Shown here piece by piece: positions 35,457-44,973 of a DNA stretch of 64,000 nt. The stretch's first letter is position 1. Each line of letters starts with the position of its first letter. The stretch is from Stenotrophomonas sepilia (GTDB lineage: Bacteria; Pseudomonadota; Gammaproteobacteria; Xanthomonadales; Xanthomonadaceae): the NCBI RefSeq assembly GCF_003244875.1, contig NZ_LXXZ01000040.1:1-64000 (forward strand), written 5' to 3'. Below the pieces are notes generated by a model. The model searched no databases and was not told the origin of the DNA. It saw only the letters and a program-made list of their open reading frames with translations. A program made the position numbers and the translations under genes.

Positions 35457-36731
35457 ATGAAGGGATTGAAGCTTGCAACTGCCGTGGTCGCGTGCGGCCT
35501 GATCTTTGCGTTTCCTGTTTTGGCTTTTGGAGATCAGCCAGCAGAAGTGCTTGAGGATCCGGGTGCCTACGCGGAGGTGGTTGCGCTGTTGGAGCGTGAA
35601 GTTGGGAGCCAGTTGACGCGTCATTTGCAGGAGAGGGGTGAGCTGCGACACGTCAGCGTCAGCATCCGTCTCAATGCGAAGGCAAGATCAATGGTGATCA
35701 GCTTTGGGCCTGGATATCTTCCTGGCCCCGATCGGGGTTATGACGAGCTCTTCCTGATTCCGATGGCGTCCTCGTTGAGGTTCTATGCCGAAAAGTCAGG
35801 ACTGATTGTGAACGACATTGATTTCCTATTCGACGGAAAAACTCTTGAGGAGTACTACCCGGAGGATCTCGCCGTTCCGCCGCAGGCGCGGGCGAGATCG
35901 ACGCATACCTCAGCTTTGGTATCAGCAAGCCATGGCTACATCAGCTTGCATCCCAGTAGAGAATGGAAGTTTCAGCGGCCGGCGCCTCTGGGCATTCAGG
36001 AAGACACGCTGAGTCCACTGTTTGGCGACGAACTGCAAGGATTGATCGAACAACGTAGCGGCTTGACGGTGCACCGGGCACGGAGCCGCTCCACGGAACT
36101 CCATCCGGAGTCCGGGAAGCCATGGGAGCACATGTCATCCCGCTACCACCTGAAGGCTCTTTTCCCCGAACGCACCGACATGTGGAATGAGTTTCCGAAC
36201 AGCCCAGAGTCTGCTCGCGAAAAGGAAGAGGACATACGGGCTCGCCCCAACTACGCAAACCATCTGGGTGTGGATGTGATGCTGAGCCTGCACACCAATG
36301 GCAGCGATTCAGCCAGTCTGCGTGGAACCGAGGTCTACTATCATCAGGACAAACCGCAGGACAAGGCGCTAGCGGATAGCATCCTCTGTGGGATGCGTGA
36401 AATCATCCGAGCGCAACCGGGCTATCGGGATTTCCCGATTCGCGAGAGTTCGACCTCGGCCAGGCACGGCGAGAACCGCATTGGGAAGATGCCCTCGGTG
36501 ATCATCGAAACCGCCTACCACTCCAATCCTGATGATGTGGCGGCACTGCAGGACCCCGTCTTCCGCTCGGCGTCGATGAAAGGCGTGGAGAAGGGCTATC
36601 GCCTGTGGCAACGGGAAAGACGTGTGAGCCGCTGTCCGGGCAGCCGATCGCGGATGTCGACGTTCCATCCGGCGACTCGCGCGAGGTGGACGTGGCGTTT
36701 GCGGGCCATCCGCAATTCCCGATCAGCCTGA
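35457..36731 (+). CDS. Secreted N-acetylmuramoyl-L-alanine amidase (Amidase_3-like), 3' frameshifted
   Basis: A signal peptide (MKGLKLATAVVACGLIFAFPVLA) is followed by an Amidase_3-like domain (about 150-385). Expected zinc ligands are His159 (SASHGY), Glu182 and His279 (LSLHTNG), with catalytic Glu351 (VIIETAYHSNPDD). It would cleave the lactyl-peptide bond of peptidoglycan. From about residue 388 the reading turns Arg-rich and ends at 36731, while frame 3 continues as a sensible sequence to 36988. One missing A in the GAAAG at 36616-36620 would join them. Lower GC than its neighbours suggests acquisition. Confidence 0.8.
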   Translation: MKGLKLATAVVACGLIFAFPVLAFGDQPAEVLEDPGAYAEVVALLEREVGSQLTRHLQERGELRHVSVSIRLNAKARSMVISFGPGYLPGPDRGYDELFLIPMASSLRFYAEKSGLIVNDIDFLFDGKTLEEYYPEDLAVPPQARARSTHTSALVSASHGYISLHPSREWKFQRPAPLGIQEDTLSPLFGDELQGLIEQRSGLTVHRARSRSTELHPESGKPWEHMSSRYHLKALFPERTDMWNEFPNSPESAREKEEDIRARPNYANHLGVDVMLSLHTNGSDSASLRGTEVYYHQDKPQDKALADSILCGMREIIRAQPGYRDFPIRESSTSARHGENRIGKMPSVIIETAYHSNPDDVAALQDPVFRSASMKGVEKGYRLWQRERRVSRCPGSRSRMSTFHPATRARWTWRLRAIRNSRSA

Positions 36732-36988
36732 TCACCCACAATACGCTTTGCCCACCAGGGTGGAGCTGCAGCGGACGGACGGTGGTCATCGATTCGCCTG
36801 ACCAGCCCAGCAGGATGCAGCTCAGCTGCGGTCGCAACAGCGTGGGGGCGCTCGGCTGGGAGACGCTCGTGTTGGATGCGGATGGGGTCAAGTCGCAGCC
36901 CGTGCCTCACACCGTTCGTTGTGTTGCCAATGAGGGCGGCCCTGATCGAAATGGCTTGCCTGAGAATACGGCTGCCGCAGGGATGTAA
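36605..36988 (+). pseudogene. Displaced C-terminal segment of the amidase gene
   Basis: Reading in the frame one base back, the sequence after the break is KTCEPLSGQPIADVDVPSGD, then VDVAFAGHPQFPISLITHNT, CPPGWSCSGRTVVIDSPDQP and AVTVRCVANEGG-like PHTVRCVANEGG to the stop at 36988. It has the even composition and paired cysteines of a real exported domain and no own ribosome-binding site. It is best read as the lost C-terminus of the upstream gene; the domain type is not recognised. Confidence 0.6.
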
Positions 36989-36993
36989 CGAGA

Positions 36994-37019
36994 AAGGCCG
37001 ACGCTTTCGCGTCGGCCTT
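36994..37019. terminator. Shared terminator between the amidase gene and trxB
   Basis: A perfect 11-bp stem aaggccgacgc / gcgtcggcctt (36994-37004 / 37009-37019) with a 4-base loop lies between two convergent genes. The minus strand continues TCTCG; neither side has a strong T-run. Confidence 0.7.
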
Positions 37020-37025
37020 GCCTGA

Positions 37026-37047
37026 GTCGAGCATGGCTCGACTCTAC
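37026..37047. repeat. GTAG/REP palindrome (GTCGAGCC stem)
   Basis: gtcgagcatggctcgactct followed by ac; the reverse strand starts GTAGAGTCGAGCC. A second copy lies at 47286-47310 and a partial one at 12601-12623. Confidence 0.78.
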
Positions 37048-37064
37048 AGAGCATAACCAGCGCT

Positions 37065-38129
<1,065 letters not shown>

Positions 38130-38269
38130 TCAAGCCGATGAACAGAACGCCGTCATCCAACGGTGGTTCCGGGCCTCGGATTGCCCTGTCGGGCGTCGCA
38201 TAACTGAAAACTGACGCCGTCTCATTTATTATCAATCACTAACAGCGCATTCCAAAGGTATGGTCTAAG

Positions 38270-40630
38270 GTGGCGAAGCAGGTCCCCGAACGCTCCAAGT
38301 CCGACGACAGCAAGGCGTCACGTCGCACGGCCGCGGCGGCGACGACCGACAATCCACGCCGCCAGCGCCTCTGGCGCGATCTGGGCCTGATCGCCATCGC
38401 GCCGGCCCTGCTGTACCTGGCGGCCAGTCTGTTCACCTATTCAGCCACGGATCCGGGCTGGTCGCATACCGGCAGCGTGGTCGCGCCGGTGCACAACCTG
38501 GGTGGCCGCGCCGGGGCCTGGATTGCCGACGTGCTGCTGCAGCTGTTCGGCTACATCGCTTTCCTGCTGCCGGTGGTGCTCGGCGCACTGGCGTGGATCG
38601 CCATGTTCGGCCTCAAGCGCGAGAGCAAGGGCGAGAACGATCTGGACCCGGCGCTGCGCCTGGTCGGCCTGGTCGGTTTCCTGATCGCCGGCACCGGCTT
38701 CCTGCATGTGCGCCTGTTCAGTGGCGATGTTGCCAGTGCCGGCGGCATCCTCGGCAAGCTGGTGGGTAATTCGCTCACGGTGGGCTTCGGCGCGCTGGGG
38801 GCGAACCTGTTCGTGCTGGTATTGCTGCTGGCCTCGATCACCCTGGCCACCGGGCTGTCCTGGTTCACGGTGATGGAGAAGATCGGCCGTGGCGTGATGT
38901 CGCTGGCGCCGTTGCTGGAACGCAAGAAGGAAGAAGTCACCGAGTGGAAGCAGACCCGGGTGATGCGCGAGGAGCGCCAGGAAGTGCGCAAGGCCGACGC
39001 CGAAGTGCGCGCCAAGCGCGAGCCGGTAAAGATCGAACCGCGCCCTGAGCCGGTGATCGAGAAGAGTGATCGTGCCAAGCGCGATACCCAGATTCCGATG
39101 TTCCGTGGCGTCAACGGCGATGGTTCCGACCTGCCGCCGCTGGCGCTGCTGGATGATCCCAAGCCGCAGCCGAAGGGCTACGACGAAGAAACGCTGGAAA
39201 CGCTGTCGCGGCAGATCGAGTTCAAGCTGAAGGACTTCCGCATCGATGCGCAGGTGGTCGGCGCCAACCCTGGCCCGGTCATCACCCGCTTCGAGATCGA
39301 GCCGGCACCGGGCATCAAGGTCAGCCAGATCAGTTCGCTGGACAAGGACATCGCGCGTGGCCTGTCGGTGAAGTCGGTGCGCGTGGTCGACGTCATCCCG
39401 GGCAAGTCGGTCATCGGCCTGGAAATTCCCAACGTCACCCGCGAGATGATCTTCCTGTCCGAGCTGCTGCGCTCGAAGGAATATGACAAATCGGCCAGCG
39501 TGCTGACCCTGGCGCTGGGCAAGGACATCGCCGGCCGCCCGACCGTGGCCGACCTGGCGCGCATGCCGCACCTGCTGGTGGCCGGTACGACCGGTTCGGG
39601 CAAGTCGGTGGCGGTCAACGCGATGGTGTTGAGCCTGCTGTTCAAGGCCTCGCCGAAAGACCTGCGGATGCTGATGATCGACCCGAAGATGCTCGAGCTG
39701 AGCGTCTACCAGGGCATTCCGCACCTGCTGGCGCCGGTGGTTACCGACATGAAGGAGGCCGCCAACGGCCTGCGCTGGTGCGTGGCCGAGATGGAGCGCC
39801 GCTACAAGCTGATGAGCGCGGTGGGTGTGCGCAACCTGGCTGGCTTCAACAAGAAGGTGAAGGAAGCCCAGGACGCCGGCCAGCCGCTGATGGATCCGCT
39901 GTTCAAGCCGAACCCGGAGCTGGGCGAGGCGCCGCGTCCGCTGGAAACGCTGCCGTTCATCGTCATCTTCATCGACGAATTCGCCGACATGATGATGATC
40001 GTCGGCAAGAAGGTGGAAGAGCTGATCGCGCGCCTGGCACAGAAGGCGCGTGCGGCTGGCATCCACCTGATCCTGGCCACGCAGCGCCCGTCGGTGGATG
40101 TGATCACCGGCCTGATCAAGGCCAACATCCCGACCCGCATCGCCTTCCAGGTCAGCTCCAAGATCGACTCGCGCACCATCCTCGACCAGTCCGGCGCGGA
40201 GACCCTGCTCGGCCACGGCGACATGCTGTATCTGCCGCCGGGTACTGCGCTGCCCGAGCGCGTGCATGGTGCGTTCGTGTCCGACGACGAAGTGCACCGC
40301 GTGGTCGAGCACCTCAAGGCGATGGGCCCGGCCGACTATGTCGACGGCGTGCTGGACGAAGTGCAGACGATGGGCGACGGCGTGGTCGTCGGCGCCACCG
40401 GCCTGCCCGAGAACAGCTCCGCTGGCGACGAGTCCGACCCGTTGTATGACGAAGCACTGCGGGTGGTCACCGAGACCCGCCGTGCCTCGATTTCCGGCGT
40501 GCAGCGCCGGCTGAAGATCGGCTACAACCGTGCAGCGCGACTGATCGAGGCCATGGAAGCGGCCGGCGTGGTCAGCCCGCCCGAGCACAACGGCGACCGC
40601 ACGGTGCTGGCACCGCCGCCGCCGAGGTAA
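38270..40630 (+). CDS. ftsK: DNA translocase FtsK
   Basis: The 786-residue protein has four N-terminal membrane segments (about 40-220), a short linker with [21 protein letters not shown], the motor domain with Walker [13 protein letters not shown] and Walker [15 protein letters not shown], and a C-terminal winged-helix gamma domain ([30 protein letters not shown]) that reads KOPS sites. It pumps chromosome termini at the division septum. It starts at GTG 38270, 6 bases after a TATGGT, without a ribosome-binding site. Confidence 0.96.
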   Translation: MAKQVPERSKSDDSKASRRTAAAATTDNPRRQRLWRDLGLIAIAPALLYLAASLFTYSATDPGWSHTGSVVAPVHNLGGRAGAWIADVLLQLFGYIAFLLPVVLGALAWIAMFGLKRESKGENDLDPALRLVGLVGFLIAGTGFLHVRLFSGDVASAGGILGKLVGNSLTVGFGALGANLFVLVLLLASITLATGLSWFTVMEKIGRGVMSLAPLLERKKEEVTEWKQTRVMREERQEVRKADAEVRAKREPVKIEPRPEPVIEKSDRAKRDTQIPMFRGVNGDGSDLPPLALLDDPKPQPKGYDEETLETLSRQIEFKLKDFRIDAQVVGANPGPVITRFEIEPAPGIKVSQISSLDKDIARGLSVKSVRVVDVIPGKSVIGLEIPNVTREMIFLSELLRSKEYDKSASVLTLALGKDIAGRPTVADLARMPHLLVAGTTGSGKSVAVNAMVLSLLFKASPKDLRMLMIDPKMLELSVYQGIPHLLAPVVTDMKEAANGLRWCVAEMERRYKLMSAVGVRNLAGFNKKVKEAQDAGQPLMDPLFKPNPELGEAPRPLETLPFIVIFIDEFADMMMIVGKKVEELIARLAQKARAAGIHLILATQRPSVDVITGLIKANIPTRIAFQVSSKIDSRTILDQSGAETLLGHGDMLYLPPGTALPERVHGAFVSDDEVHRVVEHLKAMGPADYVDGVLDEVQTMGDGVVVGATGLPENSSAGDESDPLYDEALRVVTETRRASISGVQRRLKIGYNRAARLIEAMEAAGVVSPPEHNGDRTVLAPPPPR

Positions 40631-40669
40631 GACCCGACGTATCCCCCACGACGTCCAAGGAACCGACGC

Positions 40670-42613
40670 ATGCTTCACCCCGTACCAAGCGCGCTGGCGC
40701 TGGCGCTGGCAGCCCTGATGGCTGCCGGCCCGGCACTGGCAGAAACCGCCACCTCCGCGCCCGCCACGGCGCCGCCATCCACCAGCGGCGATACCGAAGC
40801 CAGCAATAATTTCAGCATTGTCCGTTACCGCGCCGACTACCAGGTGCGGCCCGATGCGGGCAATGTGCAGACCGAAACCTACGAAGTCCTGCTCAAGACC
40901 AAGGCCTCCGTCGAGCAGTTCAGCCAGGTGCGGCTGAGCTACAGCGAGAAGATGGAAACGCTGGAAGTGCTCGGCGCCTACACCATCACTGCCGAAGGCC
41001 AGCGCCGCGACGTTCCGGCCGACCGTATCTACACGCAGGAGAGCTACTCCAGCGCCTCGGCGGCGATGTATGCCGACCGCAAGGTGCGGGTGATCGTGTT
41101 CCCGAACCTGGCCCCGGGCACGCGCCTGTACTACCAGGTGCGCCGCACCCAGGCCACGCCGTACTTCCCGGGCTATTTCGGCCTGTGGGAGACCTTCAAC
41201 GTCTTCACCGAGTACGAGGACGCCGAGGTCACCCTGAGTGCGCCGGCCAACCTGCCGATGTTCGTCGACAGCCGCGGCGTGCAGGGCAGTGACCGGCCGA
41301 CAGTGAAGAATGGCCAGGCGCAATGGCGCTGGCGCTACCAGCGCCGCGAGGCGATGCCGGCGCAGAACTGGTCGGCGGCGGGCTGGGAGTTCGGCCCGAA
41401 CATCATGGCCAGCACGTATCGTGACTGGTCGCAGATGGGGCGCGCCTACCAGCTCAAGGCGGGCCCGGCGGCCCAGGTGACCCCGGCGCTGCAGGCGCTC
41501 GCTGATGAGATCACCGCCGGCATCAGCGACCGCCGCGAACAGGCTGATGCGCTGTATCGCTGGGTCGCGCAGAACATCCGCTATGTGGCGGTGTACCTGG
41601 GCAACGGTGGCCTGGAGCCGAACAGCGCGCAGAGCATCCTCGACAATCACTATGGTGACTGCAAGGACCACGTGACGATCCTCGAGGCGCTGCTGGCGGC
41701 CAAGGGTATCGCCAGCTCGCCGGTGCTGATCGGTGCGGGGGGCGGCCCGACGCTGCCGAAGATTCCGGTGCTGGGCCGCTTCAACCACGCCATCACCTAT
41801 ATCCCCGAGTTTGATCTCTACCTGGATTCGACCACCGCGTGGGCACGCTTCGGGCAGCTGCCGGAAGGTGACCTGGGTGCGCCGGTGATGCGTACCCGTG
41901 ACGCCACGCTGGCGCGTACCCCGGCCAACACGCCGGAGCGCAATGCCACCTCGATGGAAGTGCGATTCACCTTCGACGCCAACGGCAACCTGCGCGGTGA
42001 GACGATTCCGAAGCTTGGCGAGAACGCCGAGATCGGCATGCGTGCGCAGTTCTCCCAGCTCAACGCGCAGAACCGTGCGCGCGCTGAAGAGCAGATCATG
42101 GCCTCGTCCGGTTTCGATGGGCGAGGGCAGCTGCAGATCCAGGGCGTGCCGGTCGACCTGACCCGGCCGTTCGGCTACCGCATGGCCTTCCAGGCCGAGG
42201 ACTACGCCGACTTCAGCGTGGCCGGCGGCATGGCCGTGCCGGACCCGCCGGGTGGCGAGTCGGTGCGTGGCTTGTACGCCACCGCCTCGGCGCCGGCCAA
42301 CGAGACGCCGTTCTACTGCAATGCCAGCCTGCGCGAGGAAACCTATCGCCTGCAGTTCCCGGCCAATGCGCCGATCATCGCCATTCCGGCCAGCCAGCGC
42401 TTTACCAATGCCGCTGGCGAATACCGGGTGGACTGGAGCCGCGAGGGCCAGGAGGTGATCGTGCACCACCGCTTGCAGCAGAACGCGGTGCGTGGCCCCG
42501 AGGCGCTGTGCCAGCCGCAGGACTATCCGGCGTTCCGCGCGCTGTATCGCGAGGTGCGGCGCGGCTTCCGTGGGCAGGTGCTGTACGGCAAGCTGCCCGG
42601 CTCGGGCGGCTGA
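40670..42613 (+). CDS. Secreted DUF3857 / transglutaminase-like protein
   Basis: The 647-residue protein has a signal peptide (ALALAALMAAGPALA), a DUF3857 domain (about 50-240) and a transglutaminase-like domain (about 270-400) with a full triad: Cys331 (YGDCKDH), His373 (FNHAITY) and Asp386 (LDSTTAW). It is probably periplasmic or surface-exposed and may act on proteins or peptides; the substrate is unknown. It lies 39 bases after ftsK, in front of lolA, and could be part of the same transcript. Confidence 0.85.
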   Translation: MLHPVPSALALALAALMAAGPALAETATSAPATAPPSTSGDTEASNNFSIVRYRADYQVRPDAGNVQTETYEVLLKTKASVEQFSQVRLSYSEKMETLEVLGAYTITAEGQRRDVPADRIYTQESYSSASAAMYADRKVRVIVFPNLAPGTRLYYQVRRTQATPYFPGYFGLWETFNVFTEYEDAEVTLSAPANLPMFVDSRGVQGSDRPTVKNGQAQWRWRYQRREAMPAQNWSAAGWEFGPNIMASTYRDWSQMGRAYQLKAGPAAQVTPALQALADEITAGISDRREQADALYRWVAQNIRYVAVYLGNGGLEPNSAQSILDNHYGDCKDHVTILEALLAAKGIASSPVLIGAGGGPTLPKIPVLGRFNHAITYIPEFDLYLDSTTAWARFGQLPEGDLGAPVMRTRDATLARTPANTPERNATSMEVRFTFDANGNLRGETIPKLGENAEIGMRAQFSQLNAQNRARAEEQIMASSGFDGRGQLQIQGVPVDLTRPFGYRMAFQAEDYADFSVAGGMAVPDPPGGESVRGLYATASAPANETPFYCNASLREETYRLQFPANAPIIAIPASQRFTNAAGEYRVDWSREGQEVIVHHRLQQNAVRGPEALCQPQDYPAFRALYREVRRGFRGQVLYGKLPGSGG

Positions 42614-42724
42614 ATCGCCGATGGACGTTCAGGGCGGCATAATGTCGTCCTGATCGCCCATTCATCTTCCCCCGGGCACACTGGCAACCACCTTTCCTGG
42701 CGCCCGCGCCCACAGGATTTCCGC

Positions 42725-43363
42725 ATGAACTTCCGCTTCCGCCGTTTCCTTGCCACGACTACCCTGGCCGTCGCCTGTGCCGCTGCCGGCAGTGCCTGGG
42801 CCGGTGCCCGCGATGACCTGAAGACTTTCACCAGTGGCCTGAAGGGCCTGGATGGCCAGTTCAGCCAGCAGGTGTTCGACAGCCGCGGCAAGGTGAAGGA
42901 ATCGACCAGTGGCCGCGTGGCCCTGTCGGCGCCGCGCCTGTTCCGCTGGGAATACGTGCGCCCGCACGAACAGCTGATCGTGGCTGACGGCAGGAAGGTC
43001 TGGATGTACGAGCCGGACCTGGAGCAGGTCACCGTGCGCGAGCAGGGCAAGGAAGAGCAGAACAGCCCGCTGACTGCGCTGATCAACCCGGCGCTGCTGG
43101 AACAGCAGTACGACGTCAGTGAAGAGGCTGCGCAGCGTGATGGCCTGCAGTGGCTGTCGCTGTCGCCGAAGCGCGAGACCGAAGCCAGCTTCCAGTACGC
43201 CGCGCTGGGCTTCAATGCCCAGGGCCTGGCCAAGATGGAGATCACCGACGCGGTCGGACAGCGCACCGTGATCAGCTTCAGTGGCTGGAAGCGCAATCCA
43301 GGCTTTGCTGCCGGCACTTTCAGCTTCACCCCGCCGAAGGGCACGGACGTCATCGGTAATTGA
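42725..43363 (+). CDS. lolA: Outer-membrane lipoprotein carrier protein LolA
   Basis: The 212-residue protein has a signal peptide (TTLAVACAAAGSAWA), then the LolA core FSQQVFDSRGKVKESTSGRVALSAPRLFRWEYVRPHEQLIVADG and IDAVGQRT-like ITDAVGQRTVISFSGWKRNPG. It carries lipoproteins from LolCDE to LolB across the periplasm. It lies between ftsK and rarA as in many gammaproteobacteria, though here one gene on each side has been added. Confidence 0.95.
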   Translation: MNFRFRRFLATTTLAVACAAAGSAWAGARDDLKTFTSGLKGLDGQFSQQVFDSRGKVKESTSGRVALSAPRLFRWEYVRPHEQLIVADGRKVWMYEPDLEQVTVREQGKEEQNSPLTALINPALLEQQYDVSEEAAQRDGLQWLSLSPKRETEASFQYAALGFNAQGLAKMEITDAVGQRTVISFSGWKRNPGFAAGTFSFTPPKGTDVIGN

Positions 43364-43373
43364 CCGAGGATGC

Positions 43374-43579
43374 CGGGCATGACCCGGCGCCACCTGCTCC
43401 GGTGGGTGTCAACCGGCACCGCCTTGGTGGGTGTCAACCTTGGTTGACGCAATTTTGATCTGCCGGCCAGCGGCCGGCACTACCACCCGTGCGACCTGAT
43501 TCAACGGGCATAGCCTGGCGCTGCCTGCTCTGGTGGGTACCAACCGGCACCGCCTTGGTGGGTGTCACCCTTGGTCGAC
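43374..43579. repeat. Two 75-base direct repeats flanking a GTAG/REP palindrome
   Basis: Copies at 43374-43448 and 43505-43579 share ggtgggtgtcaaccggcacc-type sequence and the exact block accggcaccgccttggtggg. Between them is gccggccagcggccggcac followed by tacc (43462-43484). The 231-base gap after lolA consists almost entirely of these repeats. Confidence 0.82.
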
Positions 43580-43594
43580 ATGCTTCCGGCTGGC

Positions 43595-44767
43595 TCATCC
43601 GTTGTCTGGATGAACGATCACCTGCCACGCGGTGCCGTCAAATCGAATCAGGTCCCAGGGCGTCAGCACCCAGAGCACGCTACCGACGGAACTGATATCA
43701 ATAATCGTTGCATCTCTCAGTTCTTCGGGGATGCCTTCCAGCAACGGTTCAACTGCGCCGGTTTCTAGACTGTAGACGTAGAGGCCGCCATTCTCCGAGC
43801 CGATGTAAAGCTGTTGCTTGTACTGGCACGCAGAGTTGAAGTTGATGCCTTCGCTGACGTCGTGGTGCAAGCACTCGAATCCAGTGGAGATGTCGCCCGT
43901 AACGATGGTGCCGTCCATGCCTACAAAGACGAGGCGGCCCTCGTCGGTCCTGCAGGCATGAAACAGCTCCGCAGTAGTGACTTGCTCGGGCACGGTCCAG
44001 CTCGAGCCATCCCAATGCGCAATCAGGCCTTGGGAGCCGATTGCGTAGAGGTCAGCAAAGCCCGTTCCGCAGAGGTCGTTCACGCTGCCCACGCGGAACT
44101 CAGCGAGTAGCTGGTTGAATCGCTCATCCTCCCGGACATGGATCATGTGGGCGCGCCAATCGGCGAATCTCCGGCGAAGCTCTGCGTCGCGTTCCATCGG
44201 ATCTCGAGGAAGTGCGGGAGCATCGCCCAGTTCGAGCAGGTGGCCGACATCTTCGAGCCAACTGTCGAAGTCGTCCAGATCCGACTCGTCTTCGTCCTCC
44301 TCGCACAAGGCAGTCGCGAATTGGGTTGGCAGCTGCTGCCATCCGCCTTCGCCGCGATGATGGATCTGTCCTCTTGTGCCCGCGCAGAAAAGGGCGTCGC
44401 CCAGCAGTCGCAAACGGGTAAGACCTCCGGGGAAGTCGGCGCCTTCAGCCGAGACGTACTCGATCGTGGCCCCAGCACGGGAGTAATCTTCCAGCTGCCC
44501 ATAGAAATCCAGCGCAAGCACACGACGGGGGCGACCGCCTTCTTCCTCTGGGACAAGCTCTGTGGACATGACCTGGAAGTCCTGCAGGTCATGGTAGAAC
44601 CACTCCTCTTTGGGGGTGCGGCCAAAGACGAACATGCGGGTGGGTGGGCCGGGATCCGGGTCGTAGTAGTCATGCCCGGGGCCAAGGGCGGCAGCCAGAT
44701 AGTAGATGTCCTCGTCGACAGCGCAGCCAGCAATGAACTCAAGGAGATTGGATTCGGGATCGCGCAC
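43595..44767 (-). CDS. Unknown protein with propeller-like repeats
   Basis: The 390-residue product starts at GTG 44767 (no ATG is available in frame before a stop at about 44860) and lacks a signal peptide. Repeated blade-like segments are visible: ALFCAGTRGQIHHRGEGGWQ, LYAIGSQGLIAHWDGSSWTV, LVFVGMDGTIVTGDISTGFE, LYIGSENGGLYVYSLETGAV and WVLTPWDLIRFDGTAWQVI. A strongly acidic patch (EEDEDESDLDDFD) sits in the middle. It looks like a beta-propeller of unknown role. It lies inverted between lolA and rarA in a REP-rich, less GC-rich stretch, suggesting recent gain. Confidence 0.65.
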   Translation of the reverse strand: MRDPESNLLEFIAGCAVDEDIYYLAAALGPGHDYYDPDPGPPTRMFVFGRTPKEEWFYHDLQDFQVMSTELVPEEEGGRPRRVLALDFYGQLEDYSRAGATIEYVSAEGADFPGGLTRLRLLGDALFCAGTRGQIHHRGEGGWQQLPTQFATALCEEDEDESDLDDFDSWLEDVGHLLELGDAPALPRDPMERDAELRRRFADWRAHMIHVREDERFNQLLAEFRVGSVNDLCGTGFADLYAIGSQGLIAHWDGSSWTVPEQVTTAELFHACRTDEGRLVFVGMDGTIVTGDISTGFECLHHDVSEGINFNSACQYKQQLYIGSENGGLYVYSLETGAVEPLLEGIPEELRDATIIDISSVGSVLWVLTPWDLIRFDGTAWQVIVHPDNG

Positions 44768-44914
44768 GCTTGGGTCCTGGATGGCTGGGTCTCTCGAATT
44801 TTCAGTCGCTGGAAACAGTAGGCGGAACTGCCCAGTATGGATTCCTGTTGAATCAGTGACTTATCGACGAGGTGCTTGCGCAGCTACGGCTCATTTCCGA
44901 CAGATTCTGGGGTT

Positions 44915-44936
44915 GCCGGCCAGCGGCCGGCACTAC
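44915..44936. repeat. GTAG/REP palindrome (GCCGGCC stem)
   Basis: gccggccagcggccggcact followed by ac lies in the divergent gap between the propeller-like gene and rarA. Confidence 0.82.
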
Positions 44937-44961
44937 CGGAATCGTCGTCACCCTGTCGCGG

Positions 44962-44967
44962 TACAAT
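44962..44967 (+). promoter_or_regulatory. -10 box of rarA (leaderless start)
   Basis: TACAAT ends 6 bases before GTG 44974, the same spacing as at clpS. The transcript would begin at the start codon. No -35 box is convincing. Confidence 0.5.
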
Positions 44968-44973
44968 GAGTGG

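Noticed and set aside
38441-42469. Very long open frame on the minus strand opposite ftsK and the DUF3857 gene
   Set aside because: It is a shadow of high-GC coding sequence: His/Arg/Gln-rich composition, no ribosome-binding site, and it covers two clear plus-strand genes.
43374-43579. Repeated units as a CRISPR array
   Set aside because: Only two direct copies with a palindrome between them, no regular spacers and no cas genes.
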